Shown: positions 31,871-42,092 of the stretch, in pieces | Layout of the letters: each line of letters begins with the position of its first letter | Position numbering within the stretch: the stretch's first letter is position 1 | DNA from: Candidatus Fredericiella danica | GTDB taxonomy: Bacteria > Chloroflexota > Anaerolineae > Caldilineales > Caldilineaceae | Assembly (NCBI GenBank): GCA_016713335.1 | Contig: JADJPH010000002.1 | Location: 268,279-332,278, forward strand | Direction: 5' to 3' | DNA: 64,000 nt | The notes under the pieces: generated by a model | The model's input: only the letters and a program-made list of their open reading frames with translations | The model's database searches: none | Told to the model about the DNA's origin: nothing | Position numbers and translations under genes: made by a program

Positions 31871-31910
31871 GCCCGGTGGGGATGCCAGTTCGTGGGCATT
31901 TCCACCGGGC
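31871..31910 (+). terminator. Hairpin after the peptide-binding-protein gene
   Basis: Outer 9-bp arms GCCCGGTGG (31871-31879) and CCACCGGGC (31902-31910), a small internal bulge, then an inner ATGCC/GGCAT stem. It lies 17 bases after the binding-protein stop and 18 bases before the permease start. It has no T-run. It is the third binding-protein gene in the window to be followed by such a structure. Confidence 0.75.
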
Positions 31911-31927
31911 ATACATGGTGAGACTCA

Positions 31928-32950
31928 ATGAACAGGCTTGAATTCCTGATTCGTCGAATCGTTGCCTCGCTGTTCGTGCTGATCGGCGTCTCAATCATCA
32001 CGTTTATGCTTGCGCGTGTTGTGCCGTCGAATCCGGCTGCCGTTTATATTGGTCCCAAGGCCCGCCCGGCTGACATCGAGCGCGTGACGAAGCAGTTGGG
32101 GCTTGACCAGCCACTGCCGTTACAGTACGCGCGTTATATGGGCGATCTGGTGCGCGGTGATCTGGGAAACTCAATTTCGACCAAGCGTCCCGTACTGCTG
32201 GAGTTGCAGAGCCGTCTGCCCGCTACGCTGGAACTGCTTTTTGCCGGCATGCTGATCGCTGTTTTGTTCGGCGTGCCGATGGGGGTGATCAGTGCGCAGA
32301 AGCAGGGCAAGGCATCCGATCTTGCGATCCGTGTGGTGGCAATTCTTGGCGTTTCGATTCCGGCATTTGGGTTGGGGCTCCTGCTTCAGATTCTGTTCTT
32401 CCGCTGGCTCGGGCTATTCCCTTTGTCTGGGCGGGTCGGCAAGGAACTGCGCTTTGCAAGTCCGATCATTGAGAACACGGGCTTTCTTCTCCTGGATTCA
32501 CTCATTACCCTGAATTTCACCGCCTTTCAAGATGCACTCTGGCACATCGTGCTGCCTGCAATCACGTTGGCGGCGTATCCGCTGGGGCTCGTCGCGCGGA
32601 TGACGCGTGGCGCGATGCTTGAGGTGCAGCAACAGGACTACATCCGCACGGCACGCGCCTACGGTACACCGGAACGAGTTACGGTTTTCGTCTACGCGCT
32701 GAAGAATGCCATCGGCCCCACGCTCACCGTCATTGGCCTTACTTTTGCGTTTGCGCTGACGGGCACTTTCTTTGTTGAGATCATCTTCAACTGGCCCGGT
32801 ATGGGGCTTTTCACCGTGCGCTCCCTCCTAAATCTGGATTATCCGGCGATCATGGGCATTGCGCTGTTTGGCGCCGCCGGCTATGTTCTCATTAATCTTG
32901 TGGTGGATCTGGTGCAAGCCTGGATCGATCCACGCATCAGTTTGCGCTAG
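31928..32950 (+). CDS. dppB: Peptide ABC transporter permease DppB type
   Basis: 340 residues, six membrane segments. Seen: LEFLIRRIVASLFVLIGVSI, RVVPSNPAAVYIGPKARPAD, YMGDLVRGDLGNSISTKRPV, the EAA region YIRTARAYGTPERVTVFVYA followed by LKNAIGPTL, and FFVEIIFNWPGMGLFTVRSL. These are the standard landmarks of DppB/OppB. It pairs with the DppC protein six bases downstream. Intact. Confidence 0.94.
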   Translation: MNRLEFLIRRIVASLFVLIGVSIITFMLARVVPSNPAAVYIGPKARPADIERVTKQLGLDQPLPLQYARYMGDLVRGDLGNSISTKRPVLLELQSRLPATLELLFAGMLIAVLFGVPMGVISAQKQGKASDLAIRVVAILGVSIPAFGLGLLLQILFFRWLGLFPLSGRVGKELRFASPIIENTGFLLLDSLITLNFTAFQDALWHIVLPAITLAAYPLGLVARMTRGAMLEVQQQDYIRTARAYGTPERVTVFVYALKNAIGPTLTVIGLTFAFALTGTFFVEIIFNWPGMGLFTVRSLLNLDYPAIMGIALFGAAGYVLINLVVDLVQAWIDPRISLR

Positions 32951-32955
32951 GAAAC

Positions 32956-33849
32956 ATGAGCGTCATTCCTTTGCCGGCGGACGTCGAGATCGTTACAGGT
33001 TCCACGCGTGGGGCGCAACTCTGGCGTGTGCTTCGGCGCGATCCACTTTCGATCATGAGCTTGACCATCATCCTGATCTATCTGTTGATGTCGTTGTTTG
33101 CGCCGTGGGTGGCGCCTTATCCGGCACAAGGCGCCGGGAAGAGCAATCCGCCCACTGTCATGCTCCCGCCATCGCCACAACACTGGATGGGAACGGATCA
33201 GTTGGGACGCGACGTCTTCAGCCGGGTCATTTTTGGCGGACGCCCCGCGTTCATCGTCCCCCTGCTGGTGGTTGGGCTTGCGGTGCTGATTGGCGCGCCG
33301 CTTGGCGCCATTGCCGGCTTCAAGGGTGGCTGGTTTGACGAAACGATCATGCGGATCACGGATCTCTTTCTGGCGTTTCCTTCGCTCCTGTTGGCGATGG
33401 CGATTACTGCGGCGCTTGGCCGTGGTCTGGAAAATGCCGCCCTCGCCCTTGTGATCTCATGGTGGCCATGGTACGCACGGATCGTACGTGGTGCGAGTGT
33501 CAGCCTGCGCGACCGCTACTTCGTGGAAGCCGCGCATTCGATGGGGGTACGCGAGCCGGTCATTGTTGCCCGGCACATCCTCCCAAACTGCCTGACGCCG
33601 ATTCTGATCCAGGCAACCATCGATCTAGGAACGGTGATATTGGCGATGGGAGGGCTGGCGTTTCTGGGAATGGGGACACAACCACCCGCTGCGGACTGGG
33701 GCCTGATGATCAGTGAAGGTCGCACGTCGATTCTAAACGCGTGGTGGATCGCGATCTTTCCAATGCTGGCGATGATGATCCTGGTGCTTGCGTTCAACCT
33801 GTTGGGCGATGTCTTGCGTGATTTCTTTGACCCGAGGCACTACCGTTGA
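32956..33849 (+). CDS. dppC: Peptide ABC transporter permease DppC type
   Basis: 297 residues. Seen: the N-terminal OppC-type segment, HWMGTDQLGRDVFSRVIFGG, VVGLAVLIGAPLGAIAGFKG, ITDLFLAFPSLLLAMAITAA, the EAA loop YFVEAAHSMGVREPVIVARH and LPNCLTPILIQATIDLGTVI, and C-terminal FNLLGDVLRDFFDPRHYR. Intact. The stop TGA is immediately followed by the GTG start of dppD. Confidence 0.94.
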   Translation: MSVIPLPADVEIVTGSTRGAQLWRVLRRDPLSIMSLTIILIYLLMSLFAPWVAPYPAQGAGKSNPPTVMLPPSPQHWMGTDQLGRDVFSRVIFGGRPAFIVPLLVVGLAVLIGAPLGAIAGFKGGWFDETIMRITDLFLAFPSLLLAMAITAALGRGLENAALALVISWWPWYARIVRGASVSLRDRYFVEAAHSMGVREPVIVARHILPNCLTPILIQATIDLGTVILAMGGLAFLGMGTQPPAADWGLMISEGRTSILNAWWIAIFPMLAMMILVLAFNLLGDVLRDFFDPRHYR

Positions 33850-34830
33850 GTGAAGTCCTTTTTGCAGATTCAGGATCTGCATATTGCATTTCAGAGTGAC
33901 CGCGGTACCGTGGCCGCACTCAATGGTGTAACGTTGGACGTCAGACGCGGTGAGATGTTTGGCCTCGTGGGCGAAACCGGATGCGGGAAGACCGTTACTG
34001 GCCTTGCCATGTTGGGGCTGCTGCCGAAGTCTGCCCGTGTACGCAGTGGATCGATCTTCTTTGAACATACAGATGTGCTGGCGATGTCGGCTGGCGAGTT
34101 GCAGTCGCTGCGTGGCCGGCGCATCTCCATGATCTTTCAGGATCCAAGCACAGCGTTGAATCCGGTCTTCACCATTGGATCCCAGATGGAGCGCGTTGCC
34201 CGCCAACATCTTGGGCTAAATCGGCGGCAGGCGCGCGCGCGAGCGGGGGCGATGCTGGAGGCGGTTGGGCTGCCTGACGTGGGGTGGATCTTAAGCGCGT
34301 ATCCTCACCATCTCTCGGGCGGGATGAAACAGCGTGCCATGATTGCGATGGCGTTGCTTTGTGAGCCGGCGCTGTTGGTTGCTGACGAGCCGACCACCGC
34401 GCTTGATGTGACCATTCAGGCGCAGATCCTTGCCCTACTTTCGGAGCTCCGGAGCAAGTTTAATCTGACTGTGATGCTGATCACCCACAATTTGGGCGTG
34501 GTTGCGCATACATGCGATCGCTTTGCGGTGCTCTATGCGGGCCGCGTCGTAGAAATCGGGGCGACTTCAGCGGTCTTCACCGTTCCACAGCACCCATATA
34601 CGCGTGCCCTGCTGGCAGCGATCCCGACCCCGGCGGCGCACGGCAAGGCGCTCGCCGCAATCCCGGGGACTGTTCCGGTGAATCCGGGCGCCGTCAGCGG
34701 GTGCGCCTTTGCGCCGCGCTGTGCGTTTGTCTTTGATCGGTGCAAACAAGAAGCGCCACCGCTGCGTGCTGTCGCGGCCAACCAGGCGAATGCCTGCTTC
34801 CTTGACGAGGCCGGCGGGGATGCGGGATGA
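33850..34830 (+). CDS. dppD: Peptide ABC transporter ATPase DppD type
   Basis: 326 residues from a GTG that directly abuts the dppC stop. Walker A GETGCGKT, Q-loop MIFQDPSTALNPVFTIGSQM, signature LSGGMKQR, Walker B LLVADEPTTALD, H-loop THNLG. C-terminal oligopeptide-transporter extension with conserved cysteines in GCAFAPRCAFVFDRCKQEAP. Energises uptake together with the DppF-type ATPase, whose gene overlaps by four bases. Confidence 0.94.
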   Translation: MKSFLQIQDLHIAFQSDRGTVAALNGVTLDVRRGEMFGLVGETGCGKTVTGLAMLGLLPKSARVRSGSIFFEHTDVLAMSAGELQSLRGRRISMIFQDPSTALNPVFTIGSQMERVARQHLGLNRRQARARAGAMLEAVGLPDVGWILSAYPHHLSGGMKQRAMIAMALLCEPALLVADEPTTALDVTIQAQILALLSELRSKFNLTVMLITHNLGVVAHTCDRFAVLYAGRVVEIGATSAVFTVPQHPYTRALLAAIPTPAAHGKALAAIPGTVPVNPGAVSGCAFAPRCAFVFDRCKQEAPPLRAVAANQANACFLDEAGGDAG

Positions 34831-35802
34831 CGGTGAGCAGATCTGAAGCGCCTCTCATTGAAGTGCGCTCCCTTACCAAGCACTTTCGGCTGCCGGGTGG
34901 ATGGCTCACGGGCAAACGCCGTGTGTTACATGCCGTCGATGACGTCAGCCTGCAGGTGTACACCGGCGAGGCGTTGGGCATCGTCGGTGAGTCCGGCTGC
35001 GGCAAGACGACACTGGGCCGGCTCGTATTGCGTCTTTTAGATCCGACGGCCGGCCAGATCTTGTTTGATGGCCGTGAAATCGCAAAGCTCAAGAAGTCCG
35101 AACTGTTGCCACTGCGCAGACAGATGCAGGTCGTCTTCCAGAATCCGCAGCAGTCGCTGAGTGCACGCCTGCGCGTCGCCGACATTGTCGCGGAGCCCCT
35201 GCGCACCGTTGGGGGGATAGCCGATGACCAGAGCCGGCGGCGCGTGCTCGGCCTGCTCGAGCAGGTAGGCCTCGGTGCACAGCATCTGGACCGCTATCCG
35301 CATGAATTGTCGGGTGGGCAATGCCAGCGGGTTGCCATTGCCAGAGCGCTTGCGCTCGATCCGGTGCTGCTTGTGTTGGATGAGCCTACCTCGGCGTTGG
35401 ATGTTTCGGTGCAAGCGCAGATCCTGAATCTACTGGTCGACCTGCGCCAGCGTCTGGGGCTGACCTACCTTTTCATATCACACGATCTGGGTGTGGTTGA
35501 ACATGTCTGCGATCGGATCGCGGTCATGTATCTGGGCAAGATTGTGGAAAGTGGACCTGGCAAGGAGATATTTGCGGCGCCAGGGCACCCTTACACCCAG
35601 GCATTGCTGGGTGCAATCCCAAGCCAGATGTCCAGGCGCGGCGTGAATTGGTTGTGTTGCAGGGTAATGTCCCAAGTCCGCCAACCCGCCATCTGGCTGT
35701 CGATTCCACACCCGGTGCCCGTTGGCACAGGATATTTGCCGGACTGACGAACCGATGTTGCGTGGCGAAGGTGGGTGGCAGGTCGCATGTCATTTTGCAT
35801 GA
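34827..35802 (+). CDS. dppF: Peptide ABC transporter ATPase DppF type, frameshifted at C-terminus
   Basis: Walker A GESGCGKT, Q-loop VVFQNPQQSLSARLRVADIV, signature LSGGQCQR, Walker B LLVLDEPTSALD and H-loop ISHDLG are all in the open frame. After LLGAIPS (about 35620) the frame breaks; correcting it gives KPDVQARRELVVLQGNVPSP, and a second shift near 35680 gives NPPSGCRFHTRCPLAQDICR, ending VACHFA at 35802. These are the standard C-terminal cysteine motifs of the family, so the gene is about 324 residues and probably functional in the real genome. Confidence 0.88.
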
Positions 35803-35815
35803 AAGGACTGAATCG

Positions 35816-36721
35816 ATGACCCGTCTCTTTGGCATCGCCGGCATCCAGATGACGCCGGTGGCGTGGGATCCCAATGGCACGATCGACAAGATGCAGGAGA
35901 TTGTGACCCAGGTCGGGCGGAGTTTTCCGTGGGTGAATCTGTGCCTCTTTCACGAATTGGTAGTGCCCGGTCTGGTGCAGTTCACTTCGGCGCCGCGGCC
36001 CGACATCTGGCCGGAGCTCATGCAGCCAATTCCGGGGCCATTCACAGATCGGCTCTGTGAGATTGCCCGCAGATCAGGCCGTTGGTTGGCGCCTGGTTCC
36101 ATGTATGAAACGGTCGATGGCAAGGTGTATAACACGGCGCTGGTCATCTCGCCCGACGGCGAAATCGTGGCAAAATACCGCAAGATTTTTCCCTGGTTGC
36201 CGTTCGAAGCCGGCACGGCGGCAGGAGATGAGTTTTGCGTGTTCGACATTCCCGATGTGGGGCGGTTCGGTTTGTGCATTTGTTATGACACATGGTTTCC
36301 TGAGACGGTGCGTACTCTGGCGTGGATGGGGGCTGAAGTGATTTTGCATCCGACCATGACGCCGACTGCCGACCGACCACTGGAATTGGTGATGAACCAG
36401 GCAAATGCCGTCTTCAACCAGTGCTACTTTGTCGACATCAACGGCGTAGGTCCCTGGGGTGGTGGGCGTTCGATGATCGTGGATCCAGATGGGCGGATCG
36501 TGCAACAGGCTGGCGAGCGCGAGACGATATTGACAGAGATTCTGGATTTGGACAACGTGCGCAAAGCGCGCGAATTTGGCACGCTGGGTTTGTGCCAGTT
36601 GTGGAAGCAATTACGTACGACGGAAGTGGAGTTCCCGATTTATCGGAATGTGATCGGAACCGGGGAGATCTATCGTAACCTGGGTGACCTCAAGGCGCCG
36701 AAGACGCTAAACTTACCGTAG
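35816..36721 (+). CDS. Nitrilase-superfamily amidohydrolase
   Basis: 301 residues from ATG 35816; the longer ORF upstream overlaps the dppF C-terminus. The Glu-Lys-Cys triad is visible: Glu in LCLFHELVVPG, Lys in AKYRKIFPWLPFEAG and Cys in GLCICYDTWFPETVR. Further NTALVISPDGEIV and GRSMIVDPDGRIVQQAGERE. The family hydrolyses non-peptide C-N bonds of amides or carbamoyl groups. The position right after a peptide/amide importer suggests it acts on an imported amide; that is inference from context. Confidence 0.88.
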   Translation: MTRLFGIAGIQMTPVAWDPNGTIDKMQEIVTQVGRSFPWVNLCLFHELVVPGLVQFTSAPRPDIWPELMQPIPGPFTDRLCEIARRSGRWLAPGSMYETVDGKVYNTALVISPDGEIVAKYRKIFPWLPFEAGTAAGDEFCVFDIPDVGRFGLCICYDTWFPETVRTLAWMGAEVILHPTMTPTADRPLELVMNQANAVFNQCYFVDINGVGPWGGGRSMIVDPDGRIVQQAGERETILTEILDLDNVRKAREFGTLGLCQLWKQLRTTEVEFPIYRNVIGTGEIYRNLGDLKAPKTLNLP

Positions 36722-36741
36722 ATGCGGCACGTGGCCAACTT

Positions 36742-38105
36742 ATGATCGAATCGCCATCTCATCTTCAAGAGTACCCCTGGTGGCGGCTGCTGGTGCAGGG
36801 GCTGCTCAGTCTCGGCGCCGGCATCCTGCTGATGTTTCGTCCTTCCTTTTCGCTCGATGTGGCGATTCTGGTGCTTGGCATCTATTGGCTTGTCCTGGGG
36901 ATCACTTCCTGGTTCACGTTGTTGAGCGGGCGGACCCATGGCCGGCGCCTGTGGTACGTCCTGCGTGGCACGCTGGAGCTCTTCGCTGGGCTGGTGGCGT
37001 TAGGCTTTACCCAACTCGCGACGTTTGGCGGCGCCAATGTCGTCAACACGGTGATCGGCGTCGCCGGTCTGGTCATCGGCATCATCAGCCTGTTGCAGGC
37101 ATTCCAGGGGGGCGGCTGGCCAAGCGGGCTGTTGGGCATTCTGAGCATTGGCTTTGCCGTGTTTGTTTTTGCCACCCGGCTTTTCAATATTTTCGATGTA
37201 ACCTGGCTGGCAGGGTTGATCGCAGTGCTTGCCGGCCTTGCCAGCATCATTGCGGCCTTCAGCGTGCGGGCGAGTGGCAAGTCCGAGCATAATCCTGCGC
37301 TTGGTATCTGGCGGATGGTGGCCATGCTTGTGCTGTTGCCCCTGGCGCTGGTTGCGATCTTTGTGGCGTGGGTGTCGCACGTGCGCTGGCGGGGCTTTCG
37401 GTTGCACGAGTGGGGCGTCACCTACCTCTGCCGGCTGATTCTGCGGCTGCTGGGTGTGGGCATTTCCTGCGCCCAGCCACAGAAGATCACAGGGATGCAA
37501 GGGATCCTCTTTGTAAACCATCTGACTTTTATTGACATCCCGGTATTGGCGGGGCTGGCGCCGATGCGTTTTCTCAGTACGGCGGAGGTGTATCAGGTGC
37601 CGGTGGTGGGGTGGGTGGCGAAGCAGATCGACACGGTCTTCGTCAACCGGCGCAAGCGGGAAGCGCGCCAGGCGTCGCGCAGTGCGATTGCGGAGAGTCT
37701 TGAGCGGTCGTTGACGCCACCGTTCGTGATCTTCCTGAAGGTGGCTTTGGCGCACCAACAAGTCTGCGGCCCTTTCATTACGGCTCATTTGCGGTGGCGG
37801 CAGCGCACCAATTCCCCTATCTTCCCGTTGGCCTTGCCTATGACCGCACCGACATTCTGTGGTGGAAGGGCGTGGCGGAAGAAAGCTTTGTCAAAGTGGC
37901 CTGGCGCATCCTGACCTTTCGGGGCAAGGCTACAGCCACTTTGACGCCGGCGGCATCGATAGTACCATCACCGGATGATAAGCCGGAGCAATTGGCGCAT
38001 GATGCCCAGCGCGCCGTTGAAGCGGTCCTTGGGTTGGCGCCTGCGCCGACCGTCCTTGAATCTCTAGCCATGCCGGAAGGATTACCAAATCATCATGGAA
38101 CCTGA
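36742..38105 (+). CDS. HdeD-like membrane domain fused to PlsC-type acyltransferase, frameshifted
   Basis: N-terminal ~180 residues form six hydrophobic helices of the HdeD/DUF308 kind (GAGILLMFRPSFSLDVAILV, LGIYWLVLGITSWFTLLSG). From about residue 190 a further membrane helix leads to a 1-acylglycerol-phosphate acyltransferase domain: NHLTFID (HX4D catalytic motif, near 37514) and VFVNRRKREARQASRSAI. The frame breaks near 37733, in a C-run; adding one C gives FPEGGFGAPTSLRPFHYGSF, the expected EGG/EGT block, and the reading goes on through FPYLPVGLAYDRTDILWWKG to 38105. Total about 454 residues. It would acylate lysophospholipid at the membrane. The fusion is unusual. Confidence 0.85.
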
Positions 38106-39390
38106 ACTGTTAGATTTCTCAATCGCACGGCTTGGCCCGGCCACGTTTGCGTCACCGCTGGGCCATGTCAGGTTCATTGACGAGACTGCAGATGACGCGG
38201 TATTGCTCGATGCAAGTCTCTCCCAGGTAAGGGCTTACCTGGATCGCGGTCTGCCGCCGCCGGCGTTTGAGCGCGCTGGTCCCACCAGCAGATTCACTTT
38301 GATCCGGCAAAATCGAAGGCCGGCATTGTGACGTGCGGCGGTCTCTGCCCCGGGCTGAACGATGTGATTCGCGCGGCGGTGTTGAGCCTGCATTTTCATT
38401 ATGGGGTGCAGACTGTCTATGGTTTTCGGTACGGTTACGCCGGGCTGAACCCTGCTTGTGGGTATGAACCGATCGAATTGACGCCGAACCGTGTGGAGTT
38501 GATCAGCACAATGGGTGGCACGGTGCTCGGCTCGTCGCGTGGGGACCAGCCCGTTTCGGTCATGGTCGATCGGTTGGGTTGAATTGGGCGTCAATGTACT
38601 CTTTACCGTGGGTGGCGACGGCACGCTGCGCGGGGCACAGGCCCTCGTCGAAGAGATCGCGGCGCGGAACCTTGACATTGCCGTCATCGGGATCCCGAAG
38701 ACCATTGACAACGACATCGCCTACATTGCGCAGAGTTTTGGTTTTCAGACGGCGGCGTCAGAGGCGCAAAAGGCGGTGGAGGCCGCGCATGCCGAAGCGG
38801 CCGGCGCGCCCAACGGGATTGGGTTGGTGAAGTTGATGGGCCGCGACTCGGGCTTCATTGCCGCCTATACGGCGCTGGCGGACAGCCGGGTGAATTTCTG
38901 CCTTGTCCCGGAGCGCCGGTTCACGCTGGAGGCGCTGCTGGCGGCACTGGATGAAAGGCTGGCCGACCGCGGCCACGCCGTAATCGCGGTGGCTGAAGGC
39001 GCAGGGCAGGACCTGATCGCCGCACAGCGCAAGGTGGACGCATCGGGCAACGTCCAGCATGAGGATATTGGCCTGTACCTGCGCGATGCGATTCGGCGCC
39101 ATTTCAAAGAGCGGGGCGTCGAGATCAACCTGAAGTACATTGACCCCAGTTACACGATCCGAAGTGTACCGGCGAACGCGTTTGACTCGGCGTTCTGTCT
39201 GATTCTGGCGCAGAACGCCGTGCATGCGGGCATGGCTGGGTTGACGAACACGGTGGTGGGGTATTGGCGTGGGGAGTTCACGTTGGTGCCGATCGCCGCG
39301 GCGGTGTCGCACCGGAAGAAGATTGAGCCGGATGGGTGGTTGTGGAACAGTGTGATCGCGGCGACGGGGCAGCGGGATCCGTTGGTGTAA
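38095..39390 (+). CDS. 6-phosphofructokinase, two frameshifts
   Basis: Three overlapping ORFs (38095-38331, 38328-38582, 38515-39390) form one ~432-residue PFK after two one-base corrections near 38322 and 38578. Seen: VTCGGLCPGLNDVIRAAVLS, VYGFRYGYAGL, TMGGTVLGSSRG, TVGGDGTLRGA, GIPKTIDNDI, KLMGRDSGFIAAYTALADSR and YIDPSYTIRSVPANAFDSAF. The GGDGT Gly points to ATP as donor, while the Lys of PKTIDND is shared with PPi enzymes; plant and spirochaete TP0108-type PFKs have this mix. It catalyses the committed step of glycolysis. Start overlaps the acyltransferase stop by 11 bases. Confidence 0.88.
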
Positions 39391-39397
39391 AAGTGCT

Positions 39398-40817
39398 ATG
39401 TCACCAGGACAAATTTCGGATTCAGACTCTATGCGCAGCAGGGTGCACCGGGCGTTGCGTGCTTTGCACCATGCAACGACGGAAGAGCGCCCTCTGGCGG
39501 ATTTGCGACTCTACCAGCAGGCAGTGATGGGTGGACTGGATGGCCGTCAGGCGACGCGCACAGTGCTCCAGACCACCGTCGGCCAAATGGCGGCGCACTA
39601 TCCGGATGAAGCGCCTGCTGCGTGATCGCTATGAACTGGACCGCACCGCATCCGATGTCGCCAATCAATATGGAATCTCGGAGGCCGAACTATACCGGCG
39701 GCAGACACGAGCGATTGACCTATTGGCAGAGGCGCTTGAGCAGCGGGAGAGTGAGACACTGCGCACCGCCAGGGCTGCCGCTCTGGGCAGGCTTGAAGCC
39801 CCGACCTATACCCGTTTGATTGGTGTAGATGATCAGATCAAGGAATTGCACGCCATCGTCGGGGCAGATAGTGCACAGGATGTAGTCTGCATTTCGGGTC
39901 TCGGTGGGATTGGCAAGACCGCGCTGGCCGATGCAGTTGTCCGACAATTGATCACGGATGGCAGGATCTGGGGACTGGCGTGGGTGACTGCGCGCCAGCA
40001 CAATTACCGCCTTTCTGGGGCCATCACGCCGGTTGCCCAGCCGGCCCTTTCGTCTGCGGCGCTCGTTACAGCGCTCTGGAACCAGCTGTTGCCGGATATT
40101 CCATTGCCTGCCCAGCCGACCAGCGCAGTTGCGATTGGCGAGCTTGAGGAACGTTTGAAGCAGTTCGATCGCACTGTGGTCGTGGTCGACAATCTGGAGA
40201 CGGTCGCAGATCTGGAAGATTTGTTGCCAATGGTGCGCCGCCTGGCGCGCCCGGTCCGGTTTCTCTTGACCTCGCGTGAGGGGTTGCGGGCTGAGCCGAA
40301 CCTATTCCACTTTTCCCTGCATGAACTGAGCAGACCGCTGGCAAGGGAGTTGATCCGCTCGGAGGCCCGCACCCAGAATCTGCCTCACGTCGCAACCGCG
40401 GACGATTCGACGCTGGACCGAATTGTGGATCTGGTGGGTGGTCACCCGTTGGCGTTGCGGCTGGTCGTGGGCCAGATGCACATTGCGTCGCTCGAAGATG
40501 TGCTGCGGGGTCTCAACGACGCCGTGGGCGCCCACGCTGAATCACTTTATACCTACATCTACTGGAACGCCTGGCATCGCCTGGACGAGACGGCACGCAA
40601 TGTCCTGCTTGCGATGCCACAGCTTGCACCAGCAGGCGGTGCGTTGGAGTTTCTTGTGGGTGTCACGGGCATACCTCGACCGCAACTGCTGCGCGCACTC
40701 GCCGATCTGATCGAACTCAGTCTGGTGGATAAGCGCGGTGATCTGCAAACCAGCCGCTACTCTATCCACAGCTTGGCGCGGACTTTTCTGTTGAACCAGG
40801 TTCTTCACTGGCAGTAG
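39398..40817 (+). CDS. STAND/NB-ARC ATPase with HTH-like N-terminus, frameshifted
   Basis: From ATG 39398, MSPGQISDSDSMRSRVHRAL then ~70 helical residues; frame shift near 39612 into ORF 39531-40817. Residues around RDRYELDRTASDVANQYGIS and EAELYRRQTRAIDLLAEAL look like a sigma-4-type helix-turn-helix. Then NB-ARC: Walker A SGLGGIGKTAL, Walker B-type FDRTVVVVDNLE, the sensor RFLLTSREGL, GHPLALRL. About 473 residues. STAND proteins are ATP-driven switches in regulation, self/non-self recognition or defence; the sensor would be the TPR protein encoded nine bases downstream, which may originally be part of the same system. Confidence 0.8.
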
Positions 40818-40826
40818 GCGCACGCC

Positions 40827-42037
40827 ATGCCCACAGACACCGGCGCCTATCGAGAGACATTTCAGCGATTTCTGGTTACCGGGATCGCGCTGACGAGCGC
40901 TGCGGTGGAGCAAAATCAGGGCGTATTGGACGGCGAACTGCGGGAGCAGGCGTTACACGCTTGACCTCGGGCTTGGGGCGCCGGAGGCATGGCAGCAGGC
41001 GCGTGAACTGCTCTTCGCCCTGGCGCCGCACATGGAGCGGCTTGGCGCGCGCGAAGAGTGGATGGAGTTTCTGGTGCGCGGTAGGGCACTTGCCGCCGCG
41101 CATCAGGACCTGGCTGCTGAGGTCGAGTGTGTGCTGCAAGTGGCCTTTCTCCACCAATTGCGTGGCAATCTGGCTGAGGCCAGCGAACTGCTTGAAGGCG
41201 CACTTGCGAAGTTGGCTACCCAGGAGTTCCCGCGCCTACGCTCTGCCGTGCTCAATCGGGCCGCCTTCGTTGCCTATCTACAGGGGCGCTACGCAGACGC
41301 TTCGGCCCTCGCGTCCACTGCGCAACACGCCGCACCACGCGATGCCGTTGTTGAGATCGCTCAAAACGAGTTTATCTGGGGTGTATTGGCGCAGACGCAC
41401 CATGAATGGCTGGAGTCAAAAGTTCACTTTCTGGAGGCGCTCCGGCTGTCTGAAGCACATCCATTCCACAATCCGCGCATGATTGCCTGGGGTCTGCTCA
41501 ACTTAGGAACAGCGCATCGCCGCCTCGAAGAGCAGGCGCAGGCCCTTGACTGCTATGTACGGGCAGTTGAGTTACTGGAGCAGATCGGGGACCGGGTGCA
41601 CGCTGCGGTTGCCCGGATGAACATCGGTAACCTGCATCTGCTTGCGGAGCGCCCCCAGGTTGCGCTTGAGTGGTATCAGACCGCAGAGCCAGTTTTCCGC
41701 CAGGTAAGGGATGAAGTGCGGTTGGCGCTGATCTACATCAATATGGGGATCGCCTGGCGTGATGCGGGTGACTATGCACGCGGAGGCGACCCTGCAGGCG
41801 GGGATTGAGCGAACAGAGGTGTTTGGGTCAGCGGTCGAGTTAGCGGGAAGCGCTCGGCGATCTGGCGCGCCTGTATTCGTTGCAAAAGCGCAGTGCCGAA
41901 GCAGAGGCAGCGCTGCGGCATGCATTAACGCTGATTGACCCGAACGGGGAGGGGCAGGAGTCGCAAGAACTGGCGACCGCACTTGGAGACAACTGGCCGG
42001 GCTTGAATTGGGAAGCGTCAGACTCAAGTCACCATGA
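40827..42037 (+). CDS. TPR-repeat protein, several frameshifts
   Basis: From ATG 40827 (MPTDTGAYRETFQRFLVTGI) with shifts near 40950, 41783, 41850 and 41985. The largest open part, 41032-41808, is made of ~34-residue helical repeats, e.g. NLAEASELLEGALAKLA, MIAWGLLNLGTAHRRLEEQA, QALDCYVRAVELLEQIGDRV, AARMNIGNLHLLAE-type units and LALIYINMGIAWRDAGDYAR; the corrected tail adds LARLYSLQKRSAEAEAALRH and ends LGSVRLKSP at 42037. About 400 residues, TPR superhelix for protein binding. Follows the STAND ATPase and probably supplies its sensing surface. Confidence 0.75.
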
Positions 42038-42040
42038 AGC

Positions 42041-42068
42041 AGTGAAACCGGCGGGGATCCGGCTCACT
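42041..42068 (+). terminator. Hairpin between convergent genes
   Basis: Arms AGTGAaaCCGG (42041-42051) and CCGGcTCACT (42059-42068) begin four bases after the corrected stop of the TPR gene, with TTCTTC following. It lies between convergent genes (next gene ends at 42093 on the other strand) and supports the corrected TPR end. Confidence 0.5.
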
Positions 42069-42092
42069 TCTTCACGGTGACAGCTGCGTCTC

